Assembly (NCBI RefSeq): GCF_002217945.1
Contig: NZ_BCMG01000010.1
Coordinates: 62,001 to 126,000 of the forward strand
DNA from: Secundilactobacillus silagei JCM 19001
GTDB lineage: Bacteria > Bacillota > Bacilli > Lactobacillales > Lactobacillaceae
Direction of reading: 5' to 3'
DNA length: 64,000 nt
The notes under the pieces: model-generated
The model's database searches: none
What the model saw: the letters and a program-made list of their open reading frames with translations, nothing else
Told to the model about the DNA's origin: nothing
Program-made: the position numbers and the translations under genes
Shown: one piece after another, positions 27,917 through 37,933 of the stretch
Numbering within the stretch: the stretch's first letter is position 1
How the letters are laid out: each line of letters begins with the position of its first letter

Positions 27917-27923
27917 AGGTTTT

Positions 27924-27963
27924 AAATCTCGTATGTTGACCCAAAAACGTACGGGATTTTCAT
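27924..27963 (+). terminator. Terminator after rnjB
   Basis: A 13-bp stem (27924-27936 with 27947-27959) including two G-U pairs, followed by a TTTTCATTT tract. The next gene starts closely behind. Confidence 0.7.
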
Positions 27964-27984
27964 TTATTGGAGGTGGTTACTAGA

Positions 27985-28875
27985 ATGGATCGAAATTTAC
28001 AGCGGGCAAACGAAGCGTTTAAGCAGCAGCAGTGGGGGCAGGCAGCCCAGTACTATGAACAGGAGTACCAGACAGCGCCCAGTGCTAAGATCAATCACTT
28101 GCTGGTTAAAAGCCTGTTTGAAGATCATCAAAACAAATTGGCTTATTCGATCATGATGGATAATTTGAACAGTTATTTGATGGATAGTGAACACGTGATC
28201 TTAATGGTGCAGGTGCTGCTGGCTAACCGGCAGTTGCTGATGGCCCATATTTTAACCGCTACGGTCACGCAGCTGCCCCAAGAAGTTGGTGGGCTGATTC
28301 AGCAAGCTGAAGCAACTGCCCGGCTGCAGCCGGATTTTAAGAAGGATTATCAGACCTTCTATCAACTGAGTGCCTTAACGTTAACGCAGCAGCGACGGAT
28401 CTTTGAAGCGGGTAAGCAGCTCCCTTTAGAAGAGTGGTTAACGGCAACCAAAGCGTTACTGGTCGATCCGTTTGTTAAGCCGATTATTCGCGTCAGTCTG
28501 TTAGAAATGGTCCAAAAACTTAAGCTGTCAGACCGAATGACATTTCGATGGCTGGACAATAAAAACTACGAGATTATGGGTAGTGAGTTAAAATCACTGG
28601 CAGAGTTTGAAAAAGTTGGTATACTGGAAGGTATACTGCAAAAGGCGATTGGGGATCATGATCCGGTTACCCAACAATTATTCCAAAATGAACTGGGCTT
28701 ACAAGTTACCCTGCTATATCCGTTTATTGACCGTGCTATTCCAGACCCGCAAGTCTGGGTGGAACGATTGATTCAAGGTGATCAGGTGCAATCAGCAGCT
28801 TTACCGGCACCGTATAGTGTTGAATGGTGGCAGCGAAAACTGTCTCAGATTATGTCCGAAATGACGGGTGCTTAA
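27985..28875 (+). CDS. TPR-like repeat protein of unknown function
   Basis: 296 residues from ATG 27985, which has GGAGGTGG about 9 nt upstream (an earlier in-frame start at 27967 overlaps that site). The N-terminus (LQRANEAFKQQQWGQAAQYYEQEYQTAP) looks like a tetratricopeptide repeat, and the rest is predicted all-helical with Gln/Leu-rich repeats. No signal peptide or membrane segment, so cytoplasmic. TPR-like proteins of this kind sit beside tuf in other lactobacilli, but their role is unknown. It lies between the rnjB terminator and the tuf promoters. Confidence 0.8.
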   Translation: MDRNLQRANEAFKQQQWGQAAQYYEQEYQTAPSAKINHLLVKSLFEDHQNKLAYSIMMDNLNSYLMDSEHVILMVQVLLANRQLLMAHILTATVTQLPQEVGGLIQQAEATARLQPDFKKDYQTFYQLSALTLTQQRRIFEAGKQLPLEEWLTATKALLVDPFVKPIIRVSLLEMVQKLKLSDRMTFRWLDNKNYEIMGSELKSLAEFEKVGILEGILQKAIGDHDPVTQQLFQNELGLQVTLLYPFIDRAIPDPQVWVERLIQGDQVQSAALPAPYSVEWWQRKLSQIMSEMTGA

Positions 28876-28904
28876 AAAAGTTCGAGTGAATTTGGAGTTT
28901 ATTG

Positions 28905-28933
28905 TTTACAAACGATAGCCTAATCTATATAAT
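28905..28933 (+). promoter_or_regulatory. tuf promoter P1
   Basis: TTTACA (28905-28910), 17 nt, TATAAT (28928-28933). Transcripts from P1 would contain the hairpin sequences at 28943-28982. Confidence 0.8.
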
Positions 28934-28963
28934 ATTTAAGGATTCTTCTTGAGGGATTCTCGA

Positions 28964-28992
28964 TTTACCTTTTCGAGAAGAAGTAGTATAAT
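28964..28992 (+). promoter_or_regulatory. tuf promoter P2 overlapping alternative hairpins
   Basis: TTTACC (28964-28969), 17 nt, TATAAT (28987-28992). In a P1 transcript, 28973-28982 can pair with either 28943-28952 or, more shortly, 28957-28963; the two are mutually exclusive. Confidence 0.75.
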
Positions 28993-29062
28993 TTACTGCA
29001 AAGGGTTGTCAGCAACTCGTTTACTGACACAATCTTTGTGAAAAATACAGGAGGTTTCATTA

Positions 29063-30250
<1,188 letters not shown>

Positions 30251-30269
30251 TACCTACCTAAATGAACAT

Positions 30270-30306
30270 AAAAAGTCCGAGAAGGTTATCTTTTCGGACT
30301 TTTTTA
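30270..30306 (+). terminator. Terminator after tuf
   Basis: AAAAAGTCCGA pairs with TCGGACTTTTT over a loop of about 13 nt. Confidence 0.92.
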
Positions 30307-30422
30307 TTTGAATGTTTTATTATTTGAATGAAGGACGACTTGAGAATATTGAGAGGCGTCGTGTAACCGAATCGATTCATGCGAAAAAGGACGGCTTCTA
30401 TATGTTGCAGTGCAGTCTAATG

Positions 30423-30451
30423 TTTACATTTAGGCTTCCTTACGTTAAACT
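30423..30451 (+). promoter_or_regulatory. Possible tig promoter
   Basis: TTTACA (30423-30428), 17 nt, TAAACT (30446-30451), 65 nt before tig. The -10 is weak. Confidence 0.45.
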
Positions 30452-30515
30452 AAAAGCTGTACGCAATTTGAGTATGATCGTATTCGAAGATATATTTAAT
30501 TTCGGAGGGAATATA

Positions 30516-31838
30516 ATGGCTGCAAAATGGGAAAAAAAGGACACCAACAAAGGCGAATTAACCTTTGATATTGATGCCGACCAAATTAAGAAGGGCTTAG
30601 ACCAAGCCTTCGCAAAGACCAAGAAGAACTTAGCTGTTCCTGGCTTCCGTAAAGGAAAGGTTCCACGTCAGATCTTCAACAAGATGTATGGCGAAGAAGC
30701 ACTTTATCAAGATGCTTTGAACATTGTTTTGCCTGATGCATACGAGGCAGCAATCAAAGAAGCAGGTATCGAACCAGTTGATCAACCACAAGTTAGTGTT
30801 GATTCAATGGAAAAGGGCAAGCCATGGGTCTTAAAAGCGGTCGTTACAGTTAAGCCAGAAGTTAAACTTGGCGACTACAAAGACTTGAGCGTGACGAAGC
30901 AAAACACCCGTGTCTACCAAAAAGACATTGATGCTGAACTAGAATCTCGTCGTCAATCACAAGCTGAATTAGTTTTGAAAGAAGACGAACCAGCTGCTAA
31001 GGGTGATACAGTTGTAATCGACTTTGATGGTTCCGTTGATGGTAAGCCATTCGATGGCGGTAAAGCTGATAACTATTCACTCGAATTAGGCTCTAACTCA
31101 TTCATCCCCGGTTTTGAAGACCAATTAGTTGGTCACAAGGCTGGCGAAGATGTTGACGTTAAGGTCACCTTCCCAGACGACTACCAAGCTGAGAACTTAC
31201 AAGGCAAGGAAGCCACTTTCAAGACGACCATTCATGAAGTTAAGGCAAAGCAATTACCTGACCTTGACGATGAATTTGCTAAGGATGTTGACGAAGAAGT
31301 TGACAGCTTAGATGAATTGAAAGCTAAGATCAAGGATGAATTGAAGGAAAAGAAAGTCACAGCTGCCCACAACGCTATCGAAGACGAAGCCATTGGCGAA
31401 GCTGTCGACAACTCTGAAATCCAAGAAGTTCCCGAAGCAATGAAGGAAGAGGATATTCACCGTCAGATGGATCAATACCTAGCTAACATGCAACAACAAG
31501 GTATCGACCCTAAGACTTACTTCAAGTTAACTGGTACTAGCGAAGATGATTTACACAAGCAATTTGCTGCAGATGCAGAACGCCGTGTAAAGACCAACTT
31601 AGTTCTAGAAGCCGTTGTTAAAGCCGAAAAGATCGAACCTTCTGAAGATGATTTAACCGCTGAAGTTAAGGATCTTGCCGGTCAATATGGTATGGAAGAA
31701 AGCGCTGTTCGCTCAGCCCTTTCAGATGACATGTTGAAGCATGATATTGCCGTTAAGAAGGCAGTTGATATGATTACCGACTCAGCTAAGCAAGACAAGT
31801 CTAAAAAAGACGAAGAAAACGAAAAGAACGAAAAGTAG
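30516..31838 (+). CDS. tig: Trigger factor, ribosome-associated chaperone
   Basis: 440 residues from ATG 30516 ([17 protein letters not shown]), 5 nt after GGAGGG. The frame is open back to 30312, but that part is leader. N-terminal ribosome-binding domain with the [12 protein letters not shown] signature, a central FKBP-type prolyl isomerase domain (about 160-245, [20 protein letters not shown]), and a helical C-terminal chaperone domain with an acidic/Lys tail. Folds nascent chains. tuf-tig-clpX order is conserved in lactobacilli. Confidence 0.96.
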   Translation: MAAKWEKKDTNKGELTFDIDADQIKKGLDQAFAKTKKNLAVPGFRKGKVPRQIFNKMYGEEALYQDALNIVLPDAYEAAIKEAGIEPVDQPQVSVDSMEKGKPWVLKAVVTVKPEVKLGDYKDLSVTKQNTRVYQKDIDAELESRRQSQAELVLKEDEPAAKGDTVVIDFDGSVDGKPFDGGKADNYSLELGSNSFIPGFEDQLVGHKAGEDVDVKVTFPDDYQAENLQGKEATFKTTIHEVKAKQLPDLDDEFAKDVDEEVDSLDELKAKIKDELKEKKVTAAHNAIEDEAIGEAVDNSEIQEVPEAMKEEDIHRQMDQYLANMQQQGIDPKTYFKLTGTSEDDLHKQFAADAERRVKTNLVLEAVVKAEKIEPSEDDLTAEVKDLAGQYGMEESAVRSALSDDMLKHDIAVKKAVDMITDSAKQDKSKKDEENEKNEK

Positions 31839-31857
31839 TTTTCAACGCAAGCATTGC

Positions 31858-31912
31858 TAACAAAGGCCCTAAAGCGAGGATATTTGATTCTTGTTAGGGC
31901 CTTTGTTTGTGT
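31858..31912 (+). terminator. Terminator after tig
   Basis: AACAAAGGCCCTAA pairs with TTAGGGCCTTTGTT across a 20-nt loop. Confidence 0.88.
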
Positions 31913-32082
31913 TTACAGGCCTCTTGCGCAAAGTCACTGGAGGAGTTAGGGTGCATTCTAACCGTTAATTGACGGTTGTTTCACATGAGCTTTTCCTTTC
32001 CCAGTCCCGGCTTTGTATGGTATAGTAGCAGTTGCGTTAAAGAAAAATATAACCGTAAAAATTAAAGAGGGGTGACTCTTAA

Positions 32083-33333
32083 TTGTTTGAAAATACTGAT
32101 ACAACTGGCCCCGTAAATTGTTCTTTTTGTGGTAAGTCACAGGATCAAGTAAAAAAAATCGTTGCTGGTCCTGGTGTTTATATCTGCAATGAATGTATCG
32201 ATTTATGCAAAGAAATCATCGATGAAGAATTTAGTGAAGAGAGCTCAGAAACTGTTTTTGACGTACCAACTCCACAACAAATCGTTGATTCTTTGAATCA
32301 GTACGTTATTGGTCAAACTGAAGCTAAAAAGACGCTTTCAGTTGCCGTTTATAACCACTACAAACGTGTGAACGAAATGGCCACTAACAAAAATGATGGT
32401 CCTGAATTGCAAAAGAGTAATATTACGATGATCGGGCCGACTGGTTCAGGTAAGACTTACCTGGCACAGACACTGGCTAAAATTTTAAACGTGCCGTTCG
32501 CAATTGCGGATGCAACGACCTTGACTGAAGCCGGGTACGTTGGTGAAGACGTTGAAAACATCCTTTTGAAGCTGCTGCAAAACGCCGACTATGACGTGGA
32601 GAAAGCTGAAAAGGGCATCATCTACATTGATGAAATTGATAAAATTGCCAAAAAGGCTGAAAATGTGTCGATTACCCGTGATGTTTCCGGTGAAGGTGTC
32701 CAACAAGCACTGTTAAAGATTTTGGAAGGCACTACTGCTAACGTTCCGCCGCAGGGTGGCCGTAAGCATCCGCAACAGGAGTTTATTCAGATCGATACCA
32801 CGAATATTCTCTTTATTGTGGGTGGTGCGTTTGATGGTATTGAAACGATTGTTAAAAACCGTCTTGGTGACAAAACAATCGGCTTTGGCACGGATTCAGT
32901 CCATCAGCCAATCGATACGTCGGAAAGTCTCATGCAGCGAGTAGCACCAGAAGACATGCTGGAATTTGGCTTGATTCCTGAATTTATCGGGCGTTTACCA
33001 ATTCTGACTGCCTTAGAGAAGTTGTCTGAGGATGATCTGGTACGGATCTTAACGGAGCCGAAGAATGCCTTAGTTAAACAGTATCAGCGGCTGATCTCAC
33101 TTGACGGTGCTGAGCTTGAGTTTAACGATAGTGCGTTACGTGAAATGGCTAAGTTGGCCTTGAAACGTAATACCGGTGCCCGTGGTCTGCGGTCAATTAT
33201 CGAAGATGTAATGCGCGATATTATGTTTGAATTACCAAGTCGTGATGACGTTGCTAAAGTCGTTGTTACGGGTGATACTGTAAAGGATCATCAAGAACCG
33301 GAGTTAATCTTAAAGGATCAAAAAGCGTCATAA
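32083..33333 (+). CDS. clpX: ATP-dependent Clp protease ATP-binding subunit ClpX
   Basis: 416 residues, TTG start behind AGAGGGGTGA. N-terminal C4 zinc-binding domain (CSFC...CNEC, about residues 11-37), Walker A GPTGSGKT, Walker [10 protein letters not shown], pore loop and RGL-type sensor 2 (GARGLRSI). Unfolds tagged substrates for ClpP. Full length. Monocistronic between two terminators; engB follows. Confidence 0.97.
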   Translation: MFENTDTTGPVNCSFCGKSQDQVKKIVAGPGVYICNECIDLCKEIIDEEFSEESSETVFDVPTPQQIVDSLNQYVIGQTEAKKTLSVAVYNHYKRVNEMATNKNDGPELQKSNITMIGPTGSGKTYLAQTLAKILNVPFAIADATTLTEAGYVGEDVENILLKLLQNADYDVEKAEKGIIYIDEIDKIAKKAENVSITRDVSGEGVQQALLKILEGTTANVPPQGGRKHPQQEFIQIDTTNILFIVGGAFDGIETIVKNRLGDKTIGFGTDSVHQPIDTSESLMQRVAPEDMLEFGLIPEFIGRLPILTALEKLSEDDLVRILTEPKNALVKQYQRLISLDGAELEFNDSALREMAKLALKRNTGARGLRSIIEDVMRDIMFELPSRDDVAKVVVTGDTVKDHQEPELILKDQKAS

Positions 33334-33370
33334 GGCGCTTGTGGTCCGCAACTAATGTCGAGTGACATTT

Positions 33371-33410
33371 CAAGCCGTATGTTCCGCGTTATGGAGCATA
33401 CGGCTTTTAT
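33371..33410 (+). terminator. Terminator after clpX
   Basis: AAGCCGTATGTTCC pairs with GGAGCATACGGCTT with one bulge, followed by a TTTATTT tract. engB's ribosome binding site follows closely, so read-through probably feeds engB. Confidence 0.75.
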
Positions 33411-33434
33411 TTGGTCAAGCAAACGGAGGTCACA

Positions 33435-34031
33435 ATGGAAGTACACAATGTTGAATTGGTAATGAGTGCGGTTGATCCCAAACAATATCCCAAAACCGGT
33501 CAGCCAGAAATTGCGCTAGTAGGTCGTTCAAACGTCGGTAAGTCATCTTTGACGAACGTGTTGATCAACCGCAACAGTTATGCCAGAACGTCGAGTCAGC
33601 CAGGAAAGACCCAAACTTTGAATTTCTATCACGTGGAAGATGCCCTTTATTTTGTGGATGTACCTGGTTACGGGTATGCGAAAGTATCTAAATCAGAACG
33701 TGAAAAGTGGGGTCAAATGATTGAAACTTATTTGACTGGCAGACAGACACTGAAAGGTGTGATCTCGCTAGTTGATGGCCGTCACGCACCAACGGCGGAT
33801 GATCAGACGATGTATACTTGGCTGAGCTACTATGATATTCCAACGTTGGTTGTTGCGACCAAAATGGATAAGATCGCTGGTGCCAAGTGGAATAAGCAGC
33901 TTAGTCTGGTGAAAAAAACGTTACAGATCCAGCCGCAAGATGATCTGCTGCCATTTTCGGCGCAGACTAAATCAGGCAAAAAAGAAGTCTGGCAGTGGAT
34001 CGAACAACATGCATTTGGGGGCAAATCATAA
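33435..34031 (+). CDS. engB: Ribosome biogenesis GTPase YsxC/EngB
   Basis: 198 residues from ATG 33435, 6 nt after GGAGGT (the upstream in-frame start at 33411 would include the ribosome binding site). GTPase motifs: [20 protein letters not shown] (G3) and TKMD (G4). Needed for 50S subunit assembly. clpX-engB linkage is conserved in Firmicutes. Overlaps the next gene by one base (TAATG). Confidence 0.95.
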   Translation: MEVHNVELVMSAVDPKQYPKTGQPEIALVGRSNVGKSSLTNVLINRNSYARTSSQPGKTQTLNFYHVEDALYFVDVPGYGYAKVSKSEREKWGQMIETYLTGRQTLKGVISLVDGRHAPTADDQTMYTWLSYYDIPTLVVATKMDKIAGAKWNKQLSLVKKTLQIQPQDDLLPFSAQTKSGKKEVWQWIEQHAFGGKS

Positions 34032-34327
34032 TGGAATTTAATGACTATCAAAAAGCTGCCAACCGAACGTTATTTGGCAGTGAACAGGTTTTAACTAACT
34101 GTGCCCTGGGCCTTTCTAGCGAAACCGGCCAGGTCGTGGATCTAGTCAAACAGTATACGTTTCAGGGGGAGAAACTGGACAAGCAAAAACTGTCCAAGGA
34201 AATGGGCGATGTCCTGTGGTACTTGTCCCAGGTTGCTGAATGGGCTGATATTCCCTTTGAAGATGTGGCCAGTGACAATATTGACCGCCTAAATAAGCGT
34301 TACCCCAATTTACCAAACAATCATTAA
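34031..34327 (+). CDS. MazG-like nucleotide pyrophosphohydrolase
   Basis: 98 residues, all-helical. The MazG pattern is visible: GLSSETGQVVDLVKQ (ExxE-type metal site) and KEMGDVLWYLSQVAEW (second acidic ExxxD site). Family members hydrolyse nucleoside triphosphates to monophosphates and clear abnormal nucleotides. Start codon overlaps the engB stop, so it is coupled. The frame is open upstream within engB, but the ATG at 34031 gives the family start. Substrate unknown. Confidence 0.87.
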   Translation: MEFNDYQKAANRTLFGSEQVLTNCALGLSSETGQVVDLVKQYTFQGEKLDKQKLSKEMGDVLWYLSQVAEWADIPFEDVASDNIDRLNKRYPNLPNNH

Positions 34328-34344
34328 TGAGTTTATGTTCAGAT

Positions 34345-34395
34345 CAAAAAGCTCGCCGGTTAGTCAATTCGTTGATTAATCGGCGAGCTTTTTTG
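34345..34395 (+). terminator. Terminator after the MazG-like gene
   Basis: AAAAAGCTCGCCG pairs with CGGCGAGCTTTTTT, with further partial pairing inside. Confidence 0.92.
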
Positions 34396-34449
34396 GTTGT
34401 CTAATCGCATGACGAGCGAGGCCTTGAAACTGTAAATTATTTAAAAATA

Positions 34450-34530
34450 TGTATATAAACTGTAATAACGGTACTTTTTATGTATAAATAGCAAAAAACA
34501 CTTGCATTTACTGAATACAGGTGTTAATCT
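34450..34530 (+). promoter_or_regulatory. argGH promoter with candidate ARG boxes
   Basis: Predicted promoter TTGCAT (34502-34507), 17 nt, TAATCT (34525-34530). AT-rich motifs resembling ArgR half-sites: TGTATATAAAC (34450-34460), TGTATAAATAGCA (34481-34493) and TGCATTTACTGAATACA (34503-34519), the last overlapping the -35. ArgR control is expected for arginine synthesis genes; these sites are inferred. Confidence 0.45.
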
Positions 34531-34573
34531 CGTACCATTAAGTTAAAAAGTTGAATTGAGAGGGCGTAAAAAC

Positions 34574-35878
34574 ATGACAAAAAATAAAAAAGTTGTATTA
34601 GCATATTCCGGTGGACTTGACACTTCAGTAGCGATTCCTTGGTTAAAGGATAAGGGCTATGACGTGATTGCTTGCTGCATCAACGTTGGTGAAGGTAAAG
34701 ACTTGGATTTCATCAAGCAAAAGGCACTGAACGTTGGTGCTGTTAAGGTCTATGTGATCGATGCTCTGGAAGAATTTGCAGAGGATTACGCGATGGTTGC
34801 TTTACAAGGCCACACGTATTACGAAGGCGAATATCCATTGATTTCAGCATTGTCACGGCCACTGATCAGCAAGAAGTTAGTTGAAGTTGCGCAACAAGAA
34901 AATGCGCAAGCCGTTGCCCATGGCTGTACTGGTAAGGGGAATGACCAAGTACGGTTTGAAGTTGCCATCCACGCCTTGAACCCAGCGCTGGAAGTTTTGA
35001 GCCCAGTTCGGGACTGGCACTGGTCACGGGAAGAAGAAATTGATTACGCTAAGAAGCACAACATTCCGATTCCAATTGACCTTGACTCACCATACTCCAT
35101 CGATGCTAACATTTGGGGCCGGGCCAACGAAGCCGGGGTTCTCGAAGATCCTTGGGTCAGCGCACCAGAAGATGCTTTTGCGTTAACGAATCCCATCGAT
35201 AAAACACCGGATACGCCAACGGACCTTGAGATTACCTTCGTTAAAGGGGTACCAACCAAGATTAACGGTAAGTCAATGCAGCTAGCTGATCTCATTCAAA
35301 AATTAAACAAGATTGCTGGTGAAAACGGGGTTGGCCGGATCGACCACATTGAAAACCGGTTAGTCGGGATCAAGTCACGTGAAGTTTACGAAGCACCCGC
35401 TGCCACCGTCTTGATGAAGGCGCACAAGCAGCTAGAAGACCTTACCTTTGAACGGGATCTTGCCCACTTCAAGCCAGTGATTGAAAAGCAGTTAACGGAA
35501 ATGATCTATAACGCACTATGGTTCTCACCATTGATGGACGCTTTACTCGCCTTCTTGAAGAAGACGCAAGAAGTCGTTACCGGTGTGATCAAGCTGGAAC
35601 TCTTTAAGGGCAACGTGATTACATTAGGCCGGAAGTCAACTAGTTCACTGTACGATAAGAACTTGGCAACGTATACCTCTGCTGATTCATTCGACCAAGA
35701 GGCTGCGAAGGGCTTCATCAAGTTATGGGGCTTACCAACGACCGTTTATTCACAGGTTAAGATGAGGAACCAGCAATCTGCCTTTGTGAACGCGGTAACT
35801 CAAAACAACAAGTCGAAGGTCAAAGTTGCGGTCAAGTCAGACGAAAAGCAGGATCAAACGGAGGGGGTAACCAAGTAA
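34574..35878 (+). CDS. argG: Argininosuccinate synthase
   Basis: 434 residues from ATG 34574, 7 nt after GAGAGGGCG. ATP-dependent ligation of citrulline and aspartate. PP-loop AYSGGLDTS near the start, the citrulline/aspartate-binding [13 protein letters not shown], and [20 protein letters not shown] are all present. Many ArgG proteins have about 400 residues; this one has a Lys/Gln-rich C-terminal tail (about the last 25 residues) that looks non-catalytic. Overlaps argH by one base (TAATG). With argH it converts citrulline to arginine. Confidence 0.96.
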   Translation: MTKNKKVVLAYSGGLDTSVAIPWLKDKGYDVIACCINVGEGKDLDFIKQKALNVGAVKVYVIDALEEFAEDYAMVALQGHTYYEGEYPLISALSRPLISKKLVEVAQQENAQAVAHGCTGKGNDQVRFEVAIHALNPALEVLSPVRDWHWSREEEIDYAKKHNIPIPIDLDSPYSIDANIWGRANEAGVLEDPWVSAPEDAFALTNPIDKTPDTPTDLEITFVKGVPTKINGKSMQLADLIQKLNKIAGENGVGRIDHIENRLVGIKSREVYEAPAATVLMKAHKQLEDLTFERDLAHFKPVIEKQLTEMIYNALWFSPLMDALLAFLKKTQEVVTGVIKLELFKGNVITLGRKSTSSLYDKNLATYTSADSFDQEAAKGFIKLWGLPTTVYSQVKMRNQQSAFVNAVTQNNKSKVKVAVKSDEKQDQTEGVTK

Positions 35879-37260
35879 TGGCAACCAAAAAGCTCTGGGG
35901 TGGCCGGTTCCAAGAACAGGCGGCTGAATGGGTCGATGAATTTGGGGCTTCCATTTCCTTTGATCAACTGATGGCCGAAGAAGATATTGAAGGTTCTTTG
36001 GCCCACGTTAAAATGCTTCAAAAAACCGGCATTGTGCCTTCTGACGACTGTGATCAGATCATTGCGGGATTGGAAGGAATCCAAACCGATCTGGAAGCCG
36101 GAAAGCTCAAGTTTACCGTTGAAAATGAAGATATTCATATGAATATTGAAGCGATTTTAACGGATCGCATCGGTCCCGTGGCTGGTAAGCTGCACACCGC
36201 GCGATCGCGTAATGATCAAGTGGCTACGGACTTTCACCTGTATTTAAAGAAACGGTTACCTAAAGTGATCGATGAAATTACCACGGTTCAAAAGACCTTG
36301 GTGAGCTTGGCTGAAAAAAACGTTGAAACCATCATGCCAGGCTACACCCATTTACAGCACGCTCAGCCCATTTCTTACGGTCATTATTTAATGGCCTACT
36401 ACCAGATGTTCAAGCGTGACAAGGAACGGTTTGCGTTTAATGAAGTGCACACCGATATCTCACCGCTGGGCGCAGCGGCTTTGGCCGGAACGACCTTTCC
36501 AATCGATCGGCAAATGACGGCGAAAACGCTGGGCTTCAGCAAAGTTTATGCGAATTCACTGGACGCGGTTTCCGACCGTGACTTCGCGCTGGAATTTCTC
36601 AGTAACAGTTCGATTTTAATGATGCACCTGTCGCGATTCTGTGAAGAACTCAGTATGTGGGTCAGCCATGAATTTCAGTACTTGGAATTATCAGATGCGT
36701 ATACAACTGGTAGTTCGATCATGCCACAGAAGAAGAATCCCGACATGGCAGAGTTGATTCGGGGTAAGAGCGGCCGGGTCTATGGCCATTTGATGGGCTT
36801 ATTAGCCACTATGAAGTCGTTACCGCTGGCGTATAACAAGGACCTGCAAGAAGACAAAGAGGGTGTCTTCGATACCGTTAAAACGTTATTGCCAGCCCTC
36901 AAGGTTTTCAATGGTATGTTGTCCACGGTAACGGTTAAGACCGATAACATGAAGGCAGCTACGGAAAATGATTTTTCAAACGCCACTGAGTTAGCTGATT
37001 ATCTGGCAACTAAGGGCGTTCCCTTTAGAGAGGCGCACGGCATTGTGGGGCAGTTAGTTTTGAAGGGGATTCAGACCCATCAAAACTTACAGGATATGTC
37101 CTTGAGTGATCTCAAAAAGGCTTCACCGTTAATTGAAGAGGATGTTTACCACGATTTGAAATCAGAAGTAGCGGTTGAACGCCGTCATTCTGAGGGCGGT
37201 ACTGGTTTTGATCAGGTCCGCAAACAAATTGAACAGGCGAAAAAAGAAATTAAGGCATAA
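35878..37260 (+). CDS. argH: Argininosuccinate lyase
   Basis: 460 residues, fumarase/aspartase superfamily. Cleaves argininosuccinate to arginine and fumarate. N-terminal [32 protein letters not shown]-type block ([13 protein letters not shown]) and the [12 protein letters not shown] signature loop carry the catalytic residues. Full length. Second gene of argGH; terminator immediately follows. No arginine deiminase genes are nearby. Confidence 0.97.
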   Translation: MATKKLWGGRFQEQAAEWVDEFGASISFDQLMAEEDIEGSLAHVKMLQKTGIVPSDDCDQIIAGLEGIQTDLEAGKLKFTVENEDIHMNIEAILTDRIGPVAGKLHTARSRNDQVATDFHLYLKKRLPKVIDEITTVQKTLVSLAEKNVETIMPGYTHLQHAQPISYGHYLMAYYQMFKRDKERFAFNEVHTDISPLGAAALAGTTFPIDRQMTAKTLGFSKVYANSLDAVSDRDFALEFLSNSSILMMHLSRFCEELSMWVSHEFQYLELSDAYTTGSSIMPQKKNPDMAELIRGKSGRVYGHLMGLLATMKSLPLAYNKDLQEDKEGVFDTVKTLLPALKVFNGMLSTVTVKTDNMKAATENDFSNATELADYLATKGVPFREAHGIVGQLVLKGIQTHQNLQDMSLSDLKKASPLIEEDVYHDLKSEVAVERRHSEGGTGFDQVRKQIEQAKKEIKA

Positions 37261-37290
37261 AAAAACGACACCCATGTGGGTGTCGTTTTT
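37258..37290. terminator. Terminator after argH, probably bidirectional
   Basis: AAAAAACGACACCCA / TGGGTGTCGTTTTT with a 2-nt turn. It also lies just after the convergent small gene at 37295-37465. Confidence 0.92.
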
Positions 37291-37294
37291 GTGG

Positions 37295-37465
37295 TTATTT
37301 ATGATAGTTGCGATGCTCTTTAATTAAAGCTTTGGCCTTTTTAGTGGCGTCTTTTTGTTCATCGTGTTTTAAAAACTTGTCACGTTTTTCATCCTTTAGA
37401 TCCATCTCGGCAAACTTGCCAAACATGGCGTCGAGGTTATCTTGACGCTTTACTTTTAATCCCAT
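37295..37465 (-). CDS. Small hypothetical protein, 56 residues
   Basis: Starts MGLKVKRQDNLDAMFGKFAE and continues as a highly charged Lys/Asp-rich helix ending HRNYHK. AAGGAG lies 11 nt before the ATG on the minus strand. No signal or membrane segment. The start resembles short conserved Lactobacillales/Streptococcus proteins that I recall only loosely (SPJ_0845-like), so the family is a suggestion. It converges on argH and shares its terminator. The reading frame, ribosome binding site and terminator make it a likely real gene. Confidence 0.7.
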   Translation of the reverse strand: MGLKVKRQDNLDAMFGKFAEMDLKDEKRDKFLKHDEQKDATKKAKALIKEHRNYHK

Positions 37466-37556
37466 GATGTAGTCAACTCCTTCACTGCGCTTAGTTTATC
37501 ATGAGTGGGGGTGGGAAGCAAGCAAGGTGCGAGGGCAGGCGTTTAGGGAGTGAAGT

Positions 37557-37738
37557 GTAAGGGGCGATGAGGTGTGCCGATGGGCTTGCGGCAGACCTCA
37601 TCGCCCCTTACATGCAACTCCCTGCCTGACCGAGCCCGATTAGGCAATAGAGAAGTGAACGGGTGTGTGCCGGTGGGCTTGCGGCAGACCTCATCGTCCC
37701 CTTACATGCAACTCCCTGCCTGACCGAGCCCGATTAGG
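37557..37738. repeat. Structured element with tandem copy (MITE/REP-like)
   Basis: A perfect 17-bp inverted repeat (37557-37573 and 37595-37611) around a 21-nt loop. The loop, right arm and downstream part (37572-37644) recur almost identically at 37665-37738, 93 bp later, with one substitution in the loop and one extra T in the arm, but the second copy lacks the left arm. Locally richer in G and C than its flanks. No protein frame. There is no long T-run. Origin unknown. Confidence 0.7.
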
Positions 37739-37798
37739 TTATATAGAAAGCATTAGCGCTTTTAACTAGCATAACTGGTATATACCTAAATTGAATAA

Positions 37799-37898
37799 TG
37801 TATATAAAAGTGTATATCAATCAAAAAATCAATTTATCTTGTATAAATGAGACTTTTTCCCGTTTTTTATTGCATAAAGAATGATTTGGGTGTAGTGT
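37799..37898 (+). promoter_or_regulatory. Upstream region of the ABC transporter with candidate ARG boxes
   Basis: TGTATATAAAAG (37799-37810), TGTATATCAA (37811-37820), TTGTATAAATGA (37839-37850) and TTGCATAAAGAATGA (37870-37884), the last serving as a possible -35 with a weak TAGTGT at 37893-37898. The TGTATAAAT and TTGCAT elements also precede argG in the same order. Confidence 0.4.
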
Positions 37899-37933
37899 AG
37901 AAGTTACTTAATTTAGAGAGGGAGTTAGCGCGA

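Noticed and set aside
30312-30515. N-terminal extension of trigger factor
   Set aside because: The family start and a GGAGGG site are at 30516; the upstream part is leader with a possible promoter.
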